From contig NZ_CP013118.1 in assembly GCF_001443605.1 (NCBI RefSeq), positions 2,057,501-2,121,500 of the forward strand: 64,000 nt of DNA, written 5' to 3'. A program made the position numbers and the translations under genes. The DNA is from Salinivirga cyanobacteriivorans. Its GTDB lineage: Bacteria; Bacteroidota; Bacteroidia; Bacteroidales; Salinivirgaceae. This document shows positions 45,539 to 54,116 of the stretch, piece by piece. The number at the start of each line of letters is the position of its first letter. Within the stretch, counting starts at the first letter, position 1. A model generated the notes under the pieces. The model ran no database searches and was not told the DNA's origin. It saw only the letters and a list, made by a program, of their open reading frames with translations.

Positions 45539-46294
45539 ATGTTAACCAAACGTATAATACCATGCCTCGATGTTCGAAACGGAAGAACCGTAAAAGGCAT
45601 CAACTTTAAAGAAATAAAGGATGTAGGCGATCCTGTTGACCTGGGCAAACTTTATAGTGCATCGGGGGCCGATGAGTTGGTTTACCTCGACATTACAGCC
45701 AGCCAGGAAGAGCGCAACACCTTTCCTGATTTGGTTAAACGCATTGCCAGACATGTAAATATTCCGTTTACAGTAGGTGGGGGCATAAAAACAGCGCAAG
45801 ATGCTTCGGTATTGCTCAAAGCAGGTGCCGATAAAGTATCAATCAATTCAGCAGCGCTGGCCAATCCAAAACTCATTAACGACATTGCGCTCGCATTCGG
45901 TAACCAATGTGTGGTATTGGCCATAGACGCAAAACTTGAAAATGATCAGTGGAATGTTTACGCTAAAGGCGGCACGCAACGCACAACTAAAGAGCTCTAT
46001 AGCTGGGCCCAGGAGGGTATCCAAAGAGGTGCAGGAGAAATATTATTCACATCGATGAATCACGATGGCACGACCAATGGATTTGCCAACGAAGCCTTGC
46101 AAAAATTATCAGAAAAGGTTCATGTCCCTGTTATTGCCTCTGGTGGAGCAGGCTCAATGGACCATTTCGCAAAAGTATTCAACAAAGGCAAAGCCGATGC
46201 CGCATTGGCAGCAAGTGTGTTTCACTATAATCAAATTCAGATCAATGATCTTAAATTATATCTCCAGGGTAAAGGCATAACTATGCGGATCTGA
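45539..46294 (+). CDS. hisF: imidazole glycerol phosphate synthase, cyclase subunit
   Basis: A (beta/alpha)8-barrel of 251 residues that closes the imidazole ring with ammonia from HisH. The catalytic Asp11 is in [16 protein letters not shown] and the second catalytic Asp in [16 protein letters not shown]. Further family marks are [50 protein letters not shown] and [17 protein letters not shown]. The stop is followed by a 65-base gap before hisIE without a terminator. Confidence 0.98.
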   Translation: MLTKRIIPCLDVRNGRTVKGINFKEIKDVGDPVDLGKLYSASGADELVYLDITASQEERNTFPDLVKRIARHVNIPFTVGGGIKTAQDASVLLKAGADKVSINSAALANPKLINDIALAFGNQCVVLAIDAKLENDQWNVYAKGGTQRTTKELYSWAQEGIQRGAGEILFTSMNHDGTTNGFANEALQKLSEKVHVPVIASGGAGSMDHFAKVFNKGKADAALAASVFHYNQIQINDLKLYLQGKGITMRI

Positions 46295-46359
46295 CAGCTT
46301 GTTTTAAAAAAGCAAACTGGTTTTTACATATTTTCTAATCATTGAAACAACCAACAATT

Positions 46360-46962
46360 ATGGATAGCTCAAAAATTAATTTTGAAAAACAGAATGGCCT
46401 TGTACCTGCAATAGTACAGGATGCAACAACAAGGCAGGTACTTATGCTTGGGTACATGAATAAAGAGGCTGTGGAGCGCACCCTGAAATCGGGCAAGGTT
46501 ACATTTTACAGTCGCAGCAGACAAGAAATATGGGTAAAAGGCGAAACGAGTGGAAATACACTCAACCTCATAGACATATACCCTGATTGTGATAATGACA
46601 CCCTTTTGGTAATGGCAACACCGGAAGGCCCCACTTGCCACACAGGCAACTACAATTGCTTTGCGACAAAAAAAACAAGCATAATGGAGTTTTTACCACA
46701 GCTACAAAGTGTAATTGAACAACGAAAGAATGAAATGCCGGCAGGATCGTACACAACGTCACTATTCGAAAAAGGCATTGATAAAATAGCTCAAAAGGTT
46801 GGAGAAGAAGCAGTAGAAACCGTAATTGAAGCTAAAAACACAAATGATAAGCTGCTGCTCAACGAGTCGGCCGACCTTATTTTTCACTTAATGGTGTTGC
46901 TAAGCAAACGTAATTTAAGTATCGAAAAAGTTGAAGAAATATTGATCACCCGGCACAAGTAA
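46360..46962 (+). CDS. hisI: bifunctional phosphoribosyl-AMP cyclohydrolase / phosphoribosyl-ATP pyrophosphatase
   Basis: A 200-residue fusion (HisIE) catalysing steps two and three of the pathway. I use the ATG at 46360 (MDSSKINFEKQNGLVPAIVQ); an in-frame TTG six codons earlier is unlikely. The cyclohydrolase half has MLGYMNKEAVERTLKSGKVT, FYSRSRQEIWVKGETSGN, the metal site DCDNDTLLV and the cysteines of GPTCHTGNYNCF. The pyrophosphohydrolase half (from about 110) contains KVGEEAVETVIEAKN and LLNESADLIFHLMVLL, the MazG-like acidic metal-binding helices. It completes the pathway: every step from hisG to hisD is encoded in this operon. Confidence 0.97.
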   Translation: MDSSKINFEKQNGLVPAIVQDATTRQVLMLGYMNKEAVERTLKSGKVTFYSRSRQEIWVKGETSGNTLNLIDIYPDCDNDTLLVMATPEGPTCHTGNYNCFATKKTSIMEFLPQLQSVIEQRKNEMPAGSYTTSLFEKGIDKIAQKVGEEAVETVIEAKNTNDKLLLNESADLIFHLMVLLSKRNLSIEKVEEILITRHK

Positions 46963-47026
46963 ATGAATTGCAATAGTCTGAATAATTAGCAAAAAGATGT
47001 ATATTTATCGGATAAAAAACAAATAC

Positions 47027-48922
47027 ATGAAAAAATACATCTTTTGCTTTTCATTAATCATAGCAACCATAGCAGGCACAGCCAATGACACATTGCGCGT
47101 AAAGAGTAACATCGATGAAGCAACCTTTCTTTTGGAAGGCGCACTTATAAAATCAAATGTAAAAATCAGCATTCCCAGGGGAGAATCAGTGCTGGTAATT
47201 GAGCATTTGCCGCAAAGTATAGACCCGACCTCCATACGAATTAAAACCCCAAAAAGCATTAGAGTAGCATCGGTCGAACCGGGTATAAATCCCAACACCC
47301 TGCCACCAAACGCACTTGATGACATTCGGGCCAAGCGGAAAACTATTCAGCAAAAAAGACAAAAACTCAACAATAAGCTCAAAGCTCTTGGAGAGGAAAT
47401 GACCCTCTTAAAAACAAATTACAACGTTAAAGGACAGGAAACACTCTCAAAAGATAAACTGAAAATCATTGCTGATTTCTACAGAGAAAGGATGCAGGAA
47501 ATACATAATACAGAACTGGACGTTCAATACACATTACATGACCTGAACAAACAATTAACAGCACTAGATGACAGCATTGAAATGCGCCAGATGCGCAAAG
47601 AACCTTTTGCCGAAATAACTGTAAACATCAATGCTTCAAAGTATACCAATGCTACGCTTCAGGTTACAAGTTACATACCCAACGCCGGTTGGCATGCAGC
47701 CTATGAGCTATTGATACCCTCCACCACAGAACCCATGAAACTTATTCACAAAGCCGTGGTTAAACAAAACACCTCAAAAGCCTGGAAAAATGTAAAAGCA
47801 AGCGTAAGCAATACCAACCCAACACTAACAAATGAAAAACCAAACATGCGCGTTTGGTATACCAACCAGCCGAAGCCTTCATACGGTTCAGGTAAACGCG
47901 TTATTCAACAAATGAAAAAAACAGGTAGTATTCGCGGAAGAGTTTTTGACAATAGCAGTGGAGCAATTCCATATGCAAACGTAGTGCTTATGCAAAACGG
48001 GAATCAGGTCACTGGATCAGTAACAAATGCGAGTGGCAACTTCAAAATTGAACATGTAAAACCGGGTTACTACAACATTAAAGCCAGCTCCGTAGGCTAT
48101 CAGCCTACAAGCACTTCACGATTCAGGGTTAATGCCGGACAAACAAGCAACATAAACCTCAGGATGCAAGCAGCTGTTGCCCAACTTGATGAAATAGTAG
48201 TAGCGGCAGTCGAAGAAGAGCGTCCCAGAATGAGAAAAAAAACAAGCAGTAAAACAGCTCCAGCCGCAACAACCGGCGGAACACAACCCAAATATGAAAT
48301 TACATCGAGCAGTGCCCAGGGCGTAAACACGCTGCAACAAAGTAACAGGATAGAATATAAATTTGACAAACCTTATAACATACCAGCACACAACCAGGAG
48401 AAACAAATTGAACTGCAAACAACAGCAATTCCTGCAGAATTTAAATATTACGCCTTACCCGATTTTGCCGATGCAGCATTTCTTATAGCCAAAATACCCG
48501 GTTGGGAAAAAATTAAACTACTGGAAGGCGAAGCAGCCATTTTTTTCGAAAACACATGGGTAGGCAGCACATGGCTTACACCCAAAAAAACAACTGATAC
48601 GTTAAAACTCAGCATCGCCCGCGATCCTTCAATTGTAATAAAAAAAGAACTGATAAAACATGAGATTAAACGCAACCTCCTGGGAAAAAATAAATCAGAA
48701 ACATACGACTATGAGATTACTGTGAAAAACACAAAAGCCTATCCAATCGAAATCACAATAGAAGACCAAATACCCGTGAGCAATATTAAAGACAAAAGCG
48801 TTGAAATAAACGAAAAATCAGGTGCTAAACACATCGAAGAAAAAGGTTTTCTTTACTGGAATGTTAAACTTGGCAAAGGCGAATCAGAACAACTTACCTT
48901 AAGTTACACCATCGAAAAATAA
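47027..48922 (+). CDS. MuiA-like DUF4139 protein with inserted carboxypeptidase-like domain
   Basis: A 631-residue exported protein. I choose the ATG at 47027 (MKKYIFCFSLIIATIAGTAN) for its clean signal peptide; the ATG ten codons earlier does not give one. Order: DUF4140 N-terminal domain (about 25-110, EATFLLEGALIKSNVKISIP), a coiled coil (about 105-190), the first part of DUF4139 (PNAGWHAAYELLIPS), then an inserted CarboxypepD_reg-like domain (about 301-381, GSIRGRVFDNSSGAIPYANV) with a plug-like tail (LDEIVVAAVEEERP), then the rest of DUF4139 (EFKYYALPDFADAAFLIAKI, WVGSTWLTPKKTTDTLKLSI). The family includes MuiA, named for inhibition of mucoidy, but its mechanism is unknown. The insert resembles the N-terminus of TonB-dependent receptors. 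Confidence 0.85.
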   Translation: MKKYIFCFSLIIATIAGTANDTLRVKSNIDEATFLLEGALIKSNVKISIPRGESVLVIEHLPQSIDPTSIRIKTPKSIRVASVEPGINPNTLPPNALDDIRAKRKTIQQKRQKLNNKLKALGEEMTLLKTNYNVKGQETLSKDKLKIIADFYRERMQEIHNTELDVQYTLHDLNKQLTALDDSIEMRQMRKEPFAEITVNINASKYTNATLQVTSYIPNAGWHAAYELLIPSTTEPMKLIHKAVVKQNTSKAWKNVKASVSNTNPTLTNEKPNMRVWYTNQPKPSYGSGKRVIQQMKKTGSIRGRVFDNSSGAIPYANVVLMQNGNQVTGSVTNASGNFKIEHVKPGYYNIKASSVGYQPTSTSRFRVNAGQTSNINLRMQAAVAQLDEIVVAAVEEERPRMRKKTSSKTAPAATTGGTQPKYEITSSSAQGVNTLQQSNRIEYKFDKPYNIPAHNQEKQIELQTTAIPAEFKYYALPDFADAAFLIAKIPGWEKIKLLEGEAAIFFENTWVGSTWLTPKKTTDTLKLSIARDPSIVIKKELIKHEIKRNLLGKNKSETYDYEITVKNTKAYPIEITIEDQIPVSNIKDKSVEINEKSGAKHIEEKGFLYWNVKLGKGESEQLTLSYTIEK

Positions 48923-48962
48923 TTTAATGCATTGCCGATATCATCAAATTGGCAGATATTTA

Positions 48963-48970
48963 TATTTTTG
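48963..48970 (+). promoter_or_regulatory. possible -7 element for the polysaccharide genes
   Basis: TATTTTTG matches TAnnTTTG and lies 24 bases before the Wzz-like start. No TTTG at the proper -33 distance was found. Confidence 0.4.
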
Positions 48971-48994
48971 CACAAAACTTTTAAATAAGCTCAA

Positions 48995-50005
48995 ATGAAT
49001 AAGACTACTCAGGATTCAACATTTGATTCAACAAATCTTTTTGTTTTTATCCTCAAAAAATGGAAAATCATTTTTGCCATCACAGCTATTGGAGCCATAA
49101 TTTCAATTATAACATCATTAATTATAACCCCAAAATTTCAGTCGTCCGTAATTCTCTATCCGGCCACGTCTGAGTCCCTGGCAAAATCGGTAATTAGAGA
49201 TGATATGGGTTCCAAAGGCGCTTTGCAATTTGGTGAAGAAGAAGAAGTAGAACAGATACTTCAGATATTGAATTCTGATGAACTCAAAAACAAAATCATC
49301 AAAAAATATAATCTTTATGAGCATTATGAAATAGCAGAAGATGCCCAGTACCCCAAAACACAATTAAAAAAAGAATACAACTCTAATATTTCAGTTGAAC
49401 GCACAAAATTCATGTCGGTTCGCATAGAAGTGCTTGACAAAGACCCCCAAATGGCAGCTAAAATAGCCAATGCCATATCAATGTATGCCGATACTTTAAT
49501 GAACGACATTAAGCTAAAAAGGGCAAAAATTGCACTGGAATTACTGAAAGAGCGATATAGAGAAGAGCAAAACACCATTGAAACACTTGAAGATTCATTA
49601 AAAGAGATCCGTAAAATGGGCATCAACAATTATGAATCGCAAGCAGAGGTGTTTAATGATGCCTATGCACAAGCACTGGCAGAAAACCGGGTTAGAGGAG
49701 CTCGTAAAATAGAAGAGAAACTTGAAATCCTGTCAGAGTATGGCGGAGCTTATGAAAGCATGACACAAAAATTGCAACTTTCTATTTCAAGGGTCAAATT
49801 CCTGAAGAAAAAAGTTGAAGAGATGGAAATTGAAGCCAACAGTAATGTACCACACGTTTTTATTGTAGACCGGGCTATACCGGCTGAGAAAAAAGCTTAC
49901 CCCGTAAGGTGGCTGATAGTTGTGGTTTCAACTTTTGGAGCTTTTGTTTTCAGCATTTTGATTTTATTAATACTTGACACTTACAGGAAATATCTGAAGA
50001 AATAA
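48995..50005 (+). CDS. Wzz/GumC-type polysaccharide chain-length protein
   Basis: A 336-residue inner-membrane protein with one helix near each end (residues about 24-46, WKIIFAITAIGAIISIITSL; and 307-330, WLIVVVSTFGAFVFSILILL) and a long periplasmic coiled-coil region between them (about 160-280). The first helix is followed by ITPKFQSSVILYPATSES and the last is preceded by VDRAIPAEKKAYPVRWL, the proline-rich motif typical of Wzz proteins. There is no cytoplasmic tyrosine-kinase domain. It would regulate chain length of O-antigen or exopolysaccharide and is encoded 7 bases before a ligase/polymerase, supporting that role. Confidence 0.88.
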   Translation: MNKTTQDSTFDSTNLFVFILKKWKIIFAITAIGAIISIITSLIITPKFQSSVILYPATSESLAKSVIRDDMGSKGALQFGEEEEVEQILQILNSDELKNKIIKKYNLYEHYEIAEDAQYPKTQLKKEYNSNISVERTKFMSVRIEVLDKDPQMAAKIANAISMYADTLMNDIKLKRAKIALELLKERYREEQNTIETLEDSLKEIRKMGINNYESQAEVFNDAYAQALAENRVRGARKIEEKLEILSEYGGAYESMTQKLQLSISRVKFLKKKVEEMEIEANSNVPHVFIVDRAIPAEKKAYPVRWLIVVVSTFGAFVFSILILLILDTYRKYLKK

Positions 50006-50012
50006 TTTCCCC

Positions 50013-51479
50013 GTGAAAAAATTCCTGCAAAACAATCTGTTTATTTTCTGGGGCCTGTCGATTGCTTTTCTGCTGTTGACAGGTTATGCAATCATAAGTG
50101 AGCAATTTTTTCTACTTGCAATACCCTATGTACTGGGTATTGTGTGGATAGCTTTAAAAGCCATTGATAAGCTCTTGTTCTTAATAGTATTTTTAGTCCC
50201 TTTGTCGGTGCCCATGAGTGAATTTTTCAGTGGGTTACCCATAAACATGTTCATACCCACTGAACCACTTGTTGCAGGAGTACTCTTGCTTTTCCTGATA
50301 TTACTGCCTACACAAAAATGGATAAACAAAGACCTTTTGTTCCATCCGGTCACCGTTGCAAGCGCAGTATTAATGACCTGGATGCTATTAACCACAGTTA
50401 CCAGTACAATGCCAGTTGTGAGCATAAAATTTTTCTTCATGCGCTTATGGTTCCTGATTACCTTTTATTACATGATGGTACTAATAATCAGGAAACCCAA
50501 AGACATAGAAAAATTGGTTTGGCTTTACACAATTCCAATGGTAATAGTTATAGCTTATGGGCTTACCCGGCACGCCACATATGGAATTTTTGACAAAAAA
50601 ATTGCCCACTGGGCAGCTAACCCATTCTTTAAAGATCATACCATCTATGGAGCAGCACTTGCATTTTACGTGCCGTTCCTAACATTAATGGCATTTCGTA
50701 AAGGAAAAGCATTACTCACACAAGTTGGCACTGTAAGCCTGCTTGTTATTTTTAGCACCGCCCTGATATTTTCATATTCGAGAGCAGCATGGCTCAGTGT
50801 TGGTGGCGCATTAATCCTGTATATCATCATAAGATTAAAAGTAAACTGGAAATATATCGTAGGACTTTCAATAATAGCCCTAATTGCGGGGGGCTTCATG
50901 TGGAACAGAATTATGATCCAGCTTGAGCAAAACCGGCAGGAAAGCTCTGTTTCAAATATTGGCGAACATGTAAAATCAATGACGAACATTACCAGCGATG
51001 CCTCTAATTTAGAACGAATTAACCGCTGGAAATCAGCCTTCAGGATGTTTAACGAAAAACCACTTCTAGGCTTTGGCCCGGGTACCTACATGTTCCAGTA
51101 CGCACCTTATCAAATGTCGTATGAACGTACAATCATTTCAACCAATGCTGCTAACAGAGGCAATGCCCATTCAGAATATTTCGGTCCGTTATCTGAGCAG
51201 GGTTTTCCAGGTATGCTAACCTATATTGCTCTTATTACCGCAATCATGATAACGGGAATCAGGCGTTACTATTTGCTCGAAGATCCCACACTCAAAAGGT
51301 ATTTAATGGGAGCCATACTCGGTTTGACCACCTACATATTACATGGTTTTCTGAATAACTTTCTTGATACAGATAAAATCTCAGTTCCTTTTTGGGGGTT
51401 TACTGCTGTAATTGTAGCTATTGATATGTATCACCACCAGCTGTCCAGCAATAATTTAGAGAAACTCGAAAGCAAATAG
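50013..51479 (+). CDS. O-antigen ligase / polymerase family membrane protein
   Basis: A 488-residue polytopic protein with about eleven membrane helices, starting at GTG (50013) seven bases after the Wzz-like stop. The Wzy_C (O-antigen ligase) domain is seen from about residue 245 (STALIFSYSRAAWLSVGGAL) and includes the large periplasmic loop with FGPGTYMFQYAPYQMSYE and NRGNAHSEYFGPLSEQGFPG, whose His and Arg-rich segments are characteristic. WaaL ligases and Wzy polymerases are hard to separate by sequence; pairing with Wzz makes polymerisation plausible. The last 24 bases overlap convergently with the phosphatase gene on the other strand. Confidence 0.85.
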   Translation: MKKFLQNNLFIFWGLSIAFLLLTGYAIISEQFFLLAIPYVLGIVWIALKAIDKLLFLIVFLVPLSVPMSEFFSGLPINMFIPTEPLVAGVLLLFLILLPTQKWINKDLLFHPVTVASAVLMTWMLLTTVTSTMPVVSIKFFFMRLWFLITFYYMMVLIIRKPKDIEKLVWLYTIPMVIVIAYGLTRHATYGIFDKKIAHWAANPFFKDHTIYGAALAFYVPFLTLMAFRKGKALLTQVGTVSLLVIFSTALIFSYSRAAWLSVGGALILYIIIRLKVNWKYIVGLSIIALIAGGFMWNRIMIQLEQNRQESSVSNIGEHVKSMTNITSDASNLERINRWKSAFRMFNEKPLLGFGPGTYMFQYAPYQMSYERTIISTNAANRGNAHSEYFGPLSEQGFPGMLTYIALITAIMITGIRRYYLLEDPTLKRYLMGAILGLTTYILHGFLNNFLDTDKISVPFWGFTAVIVAIDMYHHQLSSNNLEKLESK

Positions 51480-52685
51480 GGTAACATCATCGCTATATTT
51501 CCCGGCACCCTTGTGTTGGTCAAGCTGATTAATGGTGTTGTCCACGATATCATCAATAGATTGTTTCTGAACCAATTCATGCTCCATGATACCGGTACCA
51601 AATTCAACCTGGTTTTCATTCTCAAGTTCCACCATTCCATCAGTATAAAGCAGTAACCGGGAACCCGGGGTAGTATAATCCTCTCCCATTTCAATACTGG
51701 GAAGTTCATCGAACATACCCACACCCGTACATCCTGTTTTAAGATAGCGCACCTGGTAGGCACTGGGTTCGAAAAATATCGGGGGATTATGCCCTGCATT
51801 GATGTATTCAAGCCTGTGCGTATCGGCATTATACCGACCTATAAATAAGGTAATAAACTTCTCCCCGTTTGCATTTTTCATAACCCGCTCATTGAGATTC
51901 ACTACCACATCAATCAATGATGATTTCTCACTTAACAGGGCACGCAAATTGGCCTGAAAATTAGACATCAAGAGGGCTGCAGAAATTCCTTTCCCCGACA
52001 CATCGGCAATACAAAAACCATAGCTATTCCCCGGCAGTTTAATAATATCGTAATAATCGCCTCCCACCTCGAAGTGCGGTAAATAGTAAGCTGCGGTCTG
52101 CAAATGCTCATTATTTGGCAATGATGAGTGTGTAGGAATCAGCATATTCTGCATTTTGGAGGCTAACTCTAACTCCTTATGCAGCACCTTCTGATGCAAA
52201 TTCTGGTTGTACAGCCGTTTATTCTCGATTGCAACAACCAGTATATTGGCCAGTGTCTGTATGAAATGCAAGTGCTTAATTGTGGGACTCACCCCAACCC
52301 GCTCCTCATCAATATCTCCTATAACCAAATAGGCCAGTGGTCGATTTTTATGAAAAATGGGAATTATCACATCAAATTGTCCCAAATGCGGATTTAAAGT
52401 GGTTGTTAGGTTGGTAATTTGCTGATAATAGAGCAGGTCATTTTCTACAGAAATATCATCAATCAACTTCTTTGTGACACCATCATACGCAAGCACCTCC
52501 CACTTTTCGCTGTAATTGTAAAGGATTAGCTTACCAATATTAAGGTCTTCGCGTAAAATTTTTACGAAACGATCCAGTAGCTCCTGTATGGGCAAATTTT
52601 CATTTATGGCCAGTGTAATATTAAGCAAAAAATCCAGCTTAAAATTACAGAACTGCAAACGGTGTAAAGACGCTTTTCTCCCCAT
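51456..52685 (-). CDS. GAF-SpoIIE (PP2C-type) serine phosphatase
   Basis: A 409-residue cytoplasmic protein. The N-terminal region (about 15-175) is GAF-like (LDFLLNITLAINENLPIQEL; FIQTLANILVVAIENKRLY). A short helical linker (HKELELASKMQNMLIPTHSS) leads to a SpoIIE/RsbU phosphatase domain (about 200-408) with FEVGGDYYDIIKLPGNSYGF, CIADVSGKGISAALLMSN, YINAGHNPPIFF and RLLLYTDGMVELEN, the metal-binding Asp residues being present. Proteins of this type usually dephosphorylate anti-sigma-factor antagonists or SiaC-like partners. No such partner gene is adjacent; the SiaC-like protein at 38314 is a candidate. The start is ATG at 52685. Confidence 0.9.
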   Translation of the reverse strand: MGRKASLHRLQFCNFKLDFLLNITLAINENLPIQELLDRFVKILREDLNIGKLILYNYSEKWEVLAYDGVTKKLIDDISVENDLLYYQQITNLTTTLNPHLGQFDVIIPIFHKNRPLAYLVIGDIDEERVGVSPTIKHLHFIQTLANILVVAIENKRLYNQNLHQKVLHKELELASKMQNMLIPTHSSLPNNEHLQTAAYYLPHFEVGGDYYDIIKLPGNSYGFCIADVSGKGISAALLMSNFQANLRALLSEKSSLIDVVVNLNERVMKNANGEKFITLFIGRYNADTHRLEYINAGHNPPIFFEPSAYQVRYLKTGCTGVGMFDELPSIEMGEDYTTPGSRLLLYTDGMVELENENQVEFGTGIMEHELVQKQSIDDIVDNTINQLDQHKGAGKYSDDVTLFAFEFL

Positions 52686-52731
52686 ACGATTCTTTTAAGT
52701 GCAATTTAGACAATTTTAAGCTGAATACAAA

Positions 52732-53301
52732 TCAGGATTTCACTCTTTCCATGTAGGCACCTGCTACCGTATCAATTTTAATTTTATCACCTATATTGAT
52801 GAACAATGGCACATTGATCTCGGAGCCTGTTTCAAGTTTGGCAGGCTTCATAGCAGTAGTAGAAGTAGTATCACCTTTTACACCAGGCTCAGTATAAGTC
52901 ACTTCCAACTCAACCTGTGGTGGCAACTCAGCAAAAAGAGGTTCTTCCTTATCTGCATGAAATACCACGTCAACATTCATCCCTTCTTTTAAAAAATCAA
53001 GGCCTGTAATAAGATTTCCATCAAGTGGAATTTGGTCGTAGGTTTCATTATTCATAAAAATTAAACCTGTTTCATCTTTATACAGGTACTGAAAGGGTCT
53101 TCTTTCAATACGTACAATATCAAGCTTAGCACCAGAGGGGAATGTATTATCTATAACCTTACCTGTTTCAATATTCTTAAGCTTTGTACGTACAAAAGCC
53201 GGCCCCTTACCAGGCTTTACATGTTGAAAACTCACAACGGAATACAATCCGTTTTTGTAGTTAATGGTCAGTCCGTTTCTAATATCTGTTGTATCTCCCA
53301 T
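52732..53301 (-). CDS. efp: elongation factor P
   Basis: A 189-residue translation factor that relieves ribosome stalling at polyproline. The three beta-barrel domains are evident: the KOW-like N-terminal domain with FQHVKPGKGPAFVRTKLKN, where Lys32 at the loop tip is the normal site of post-translational modification, the OB domain (LIFMNNETYDQIPLDGNLIT) and the C-terminal domain (GVKGDTTSTTAMKPAKLETG; VPLFINIGDKIKIDT). It is 80 bases from tsaB on the same strand. Nothing unusual. Confidence 0.97.
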   Translation of the reverse strand: MGDTTDIRNGLTINYKNGLYSVVSFQHVKPGKGPAFVRTKLKNIETGKVIDNTFPSGAKLDIVRIERRPFQYLYKDETGLIFMNNETYDQIPLDGNLITGLDFLKEGMNVDVVFHADKEEPLFAELPPQVELEVTYTEPGVKGDTTSTTAMKPAKLETGSEINVPLFINIGDKIKIDTVAGAYMERVKS

Positions 53302-53381
53302 GATAATTAATTTTTTGGCAAACTTACATAAAAAAATCTTTATTCTAAAAGTGCTTTTACACGAGCTAGCACGATTGTATT

Positions 53382-54077
53382 TTAAAACAGTCTTTTTTTC
53401 GATTTCGTAGCAAGAAAAGGTTTTAAATAAGCTGGCTCAAAGTAGGCCAGGTCAACAAAACGCCCCTCATCAAAATATTGCTGTGCTAATTTTGTCATAT
53501 ACGCTGCCTTATTGATTATTTCAGGATAATATTGGGCGTTGGTTAAATCAAGTGCATTTTTACTTTTTTCCGCACCACTTCCAATTATGTGTATTTCTGA
53601 GACCTTTTTCAATTCATTAAAAACGTCAGAATCAATGATTTTTGGAGTGGCCTTAACCTGCTGCTCGAGATTAACATTGTAATGGGCATAATAGACCTCC
53701 ATTCTACGGGCATCGAGCATTGGCATCAATAACGCATCCTGACTGGGTGAACCATATTTTTCTATAAAGGCTGCAGCTAAGATTTGAAGCGTTGAAATGG
53801 CTATAAGTGGCATACCTGTGGTATAACAAATTCCTTTTGCAGCTGAAACACCAATTCTTAATCCAGTATAAGATCCGGGTCCCTCACTTACGGCAATTGC
53901 ATCTAAATCTTTTGTCGCTAAACTATTTCGATGTAAAATCTCCTCGATTTGCACTGTAAGAACCCGTGCATGAGCCCGTTCCTCAGTTGCTTCAATTTTA
54001 TCTGTACAAACTCCATCCTCCGATAAAGCCACAGAACAAATATCAGTGGCCGTATCAACACATAATATCCTGATCAT
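53382..54077 (-). CDS. tsaB: tRNA threonylcarbamoyladenosine biosynthesis protein TsaB
   Basis: A 231-residue ASKHA-fold protein that partners TsaD in making t6A37 in ANN-decoding tRNAs. I place the start at the ATG at 54077 (MIRILCVDTATDICSVALSE), nine codons inside the longest frame, because the beta-strand of the ASKHA fold begins there. Typical segments are LDAIAVSEGPGSYTGLRIGV, AAKGICYTTGMPLIAISTLQ and LLMPMLDARRMEVYYAHY. It overlaps no neighbour; efp lies downstream and a TolC-family gene ends 40 bases upstream of its start. Confidence 0.95.
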   Translation of the reverse strand: MIRILCVDTATDICSVALSEDGVCTDKIEATEERAHARVLTVQIEEILHRNSLATKDLDAIAVSEGPGSYTGLRIGVSAAKGICYTTGMPLIAISTLQILAAAFIEKYGSPSQDALLMPMLDARRMEVYYAHYNVNLEQQVKATPKIIDSDVFNELKKVSEIHIIGSGAEKSKNALDLTNAQYYPEIINKAAYMTKLAQQYFDEGRFVDLAYFEPAYLKPFLATKSKKRLF

Positions 54078-54116
54078 GCCATCAATTTTCAGACAAAAAT
54101 ACAAAAATTCATGGGC

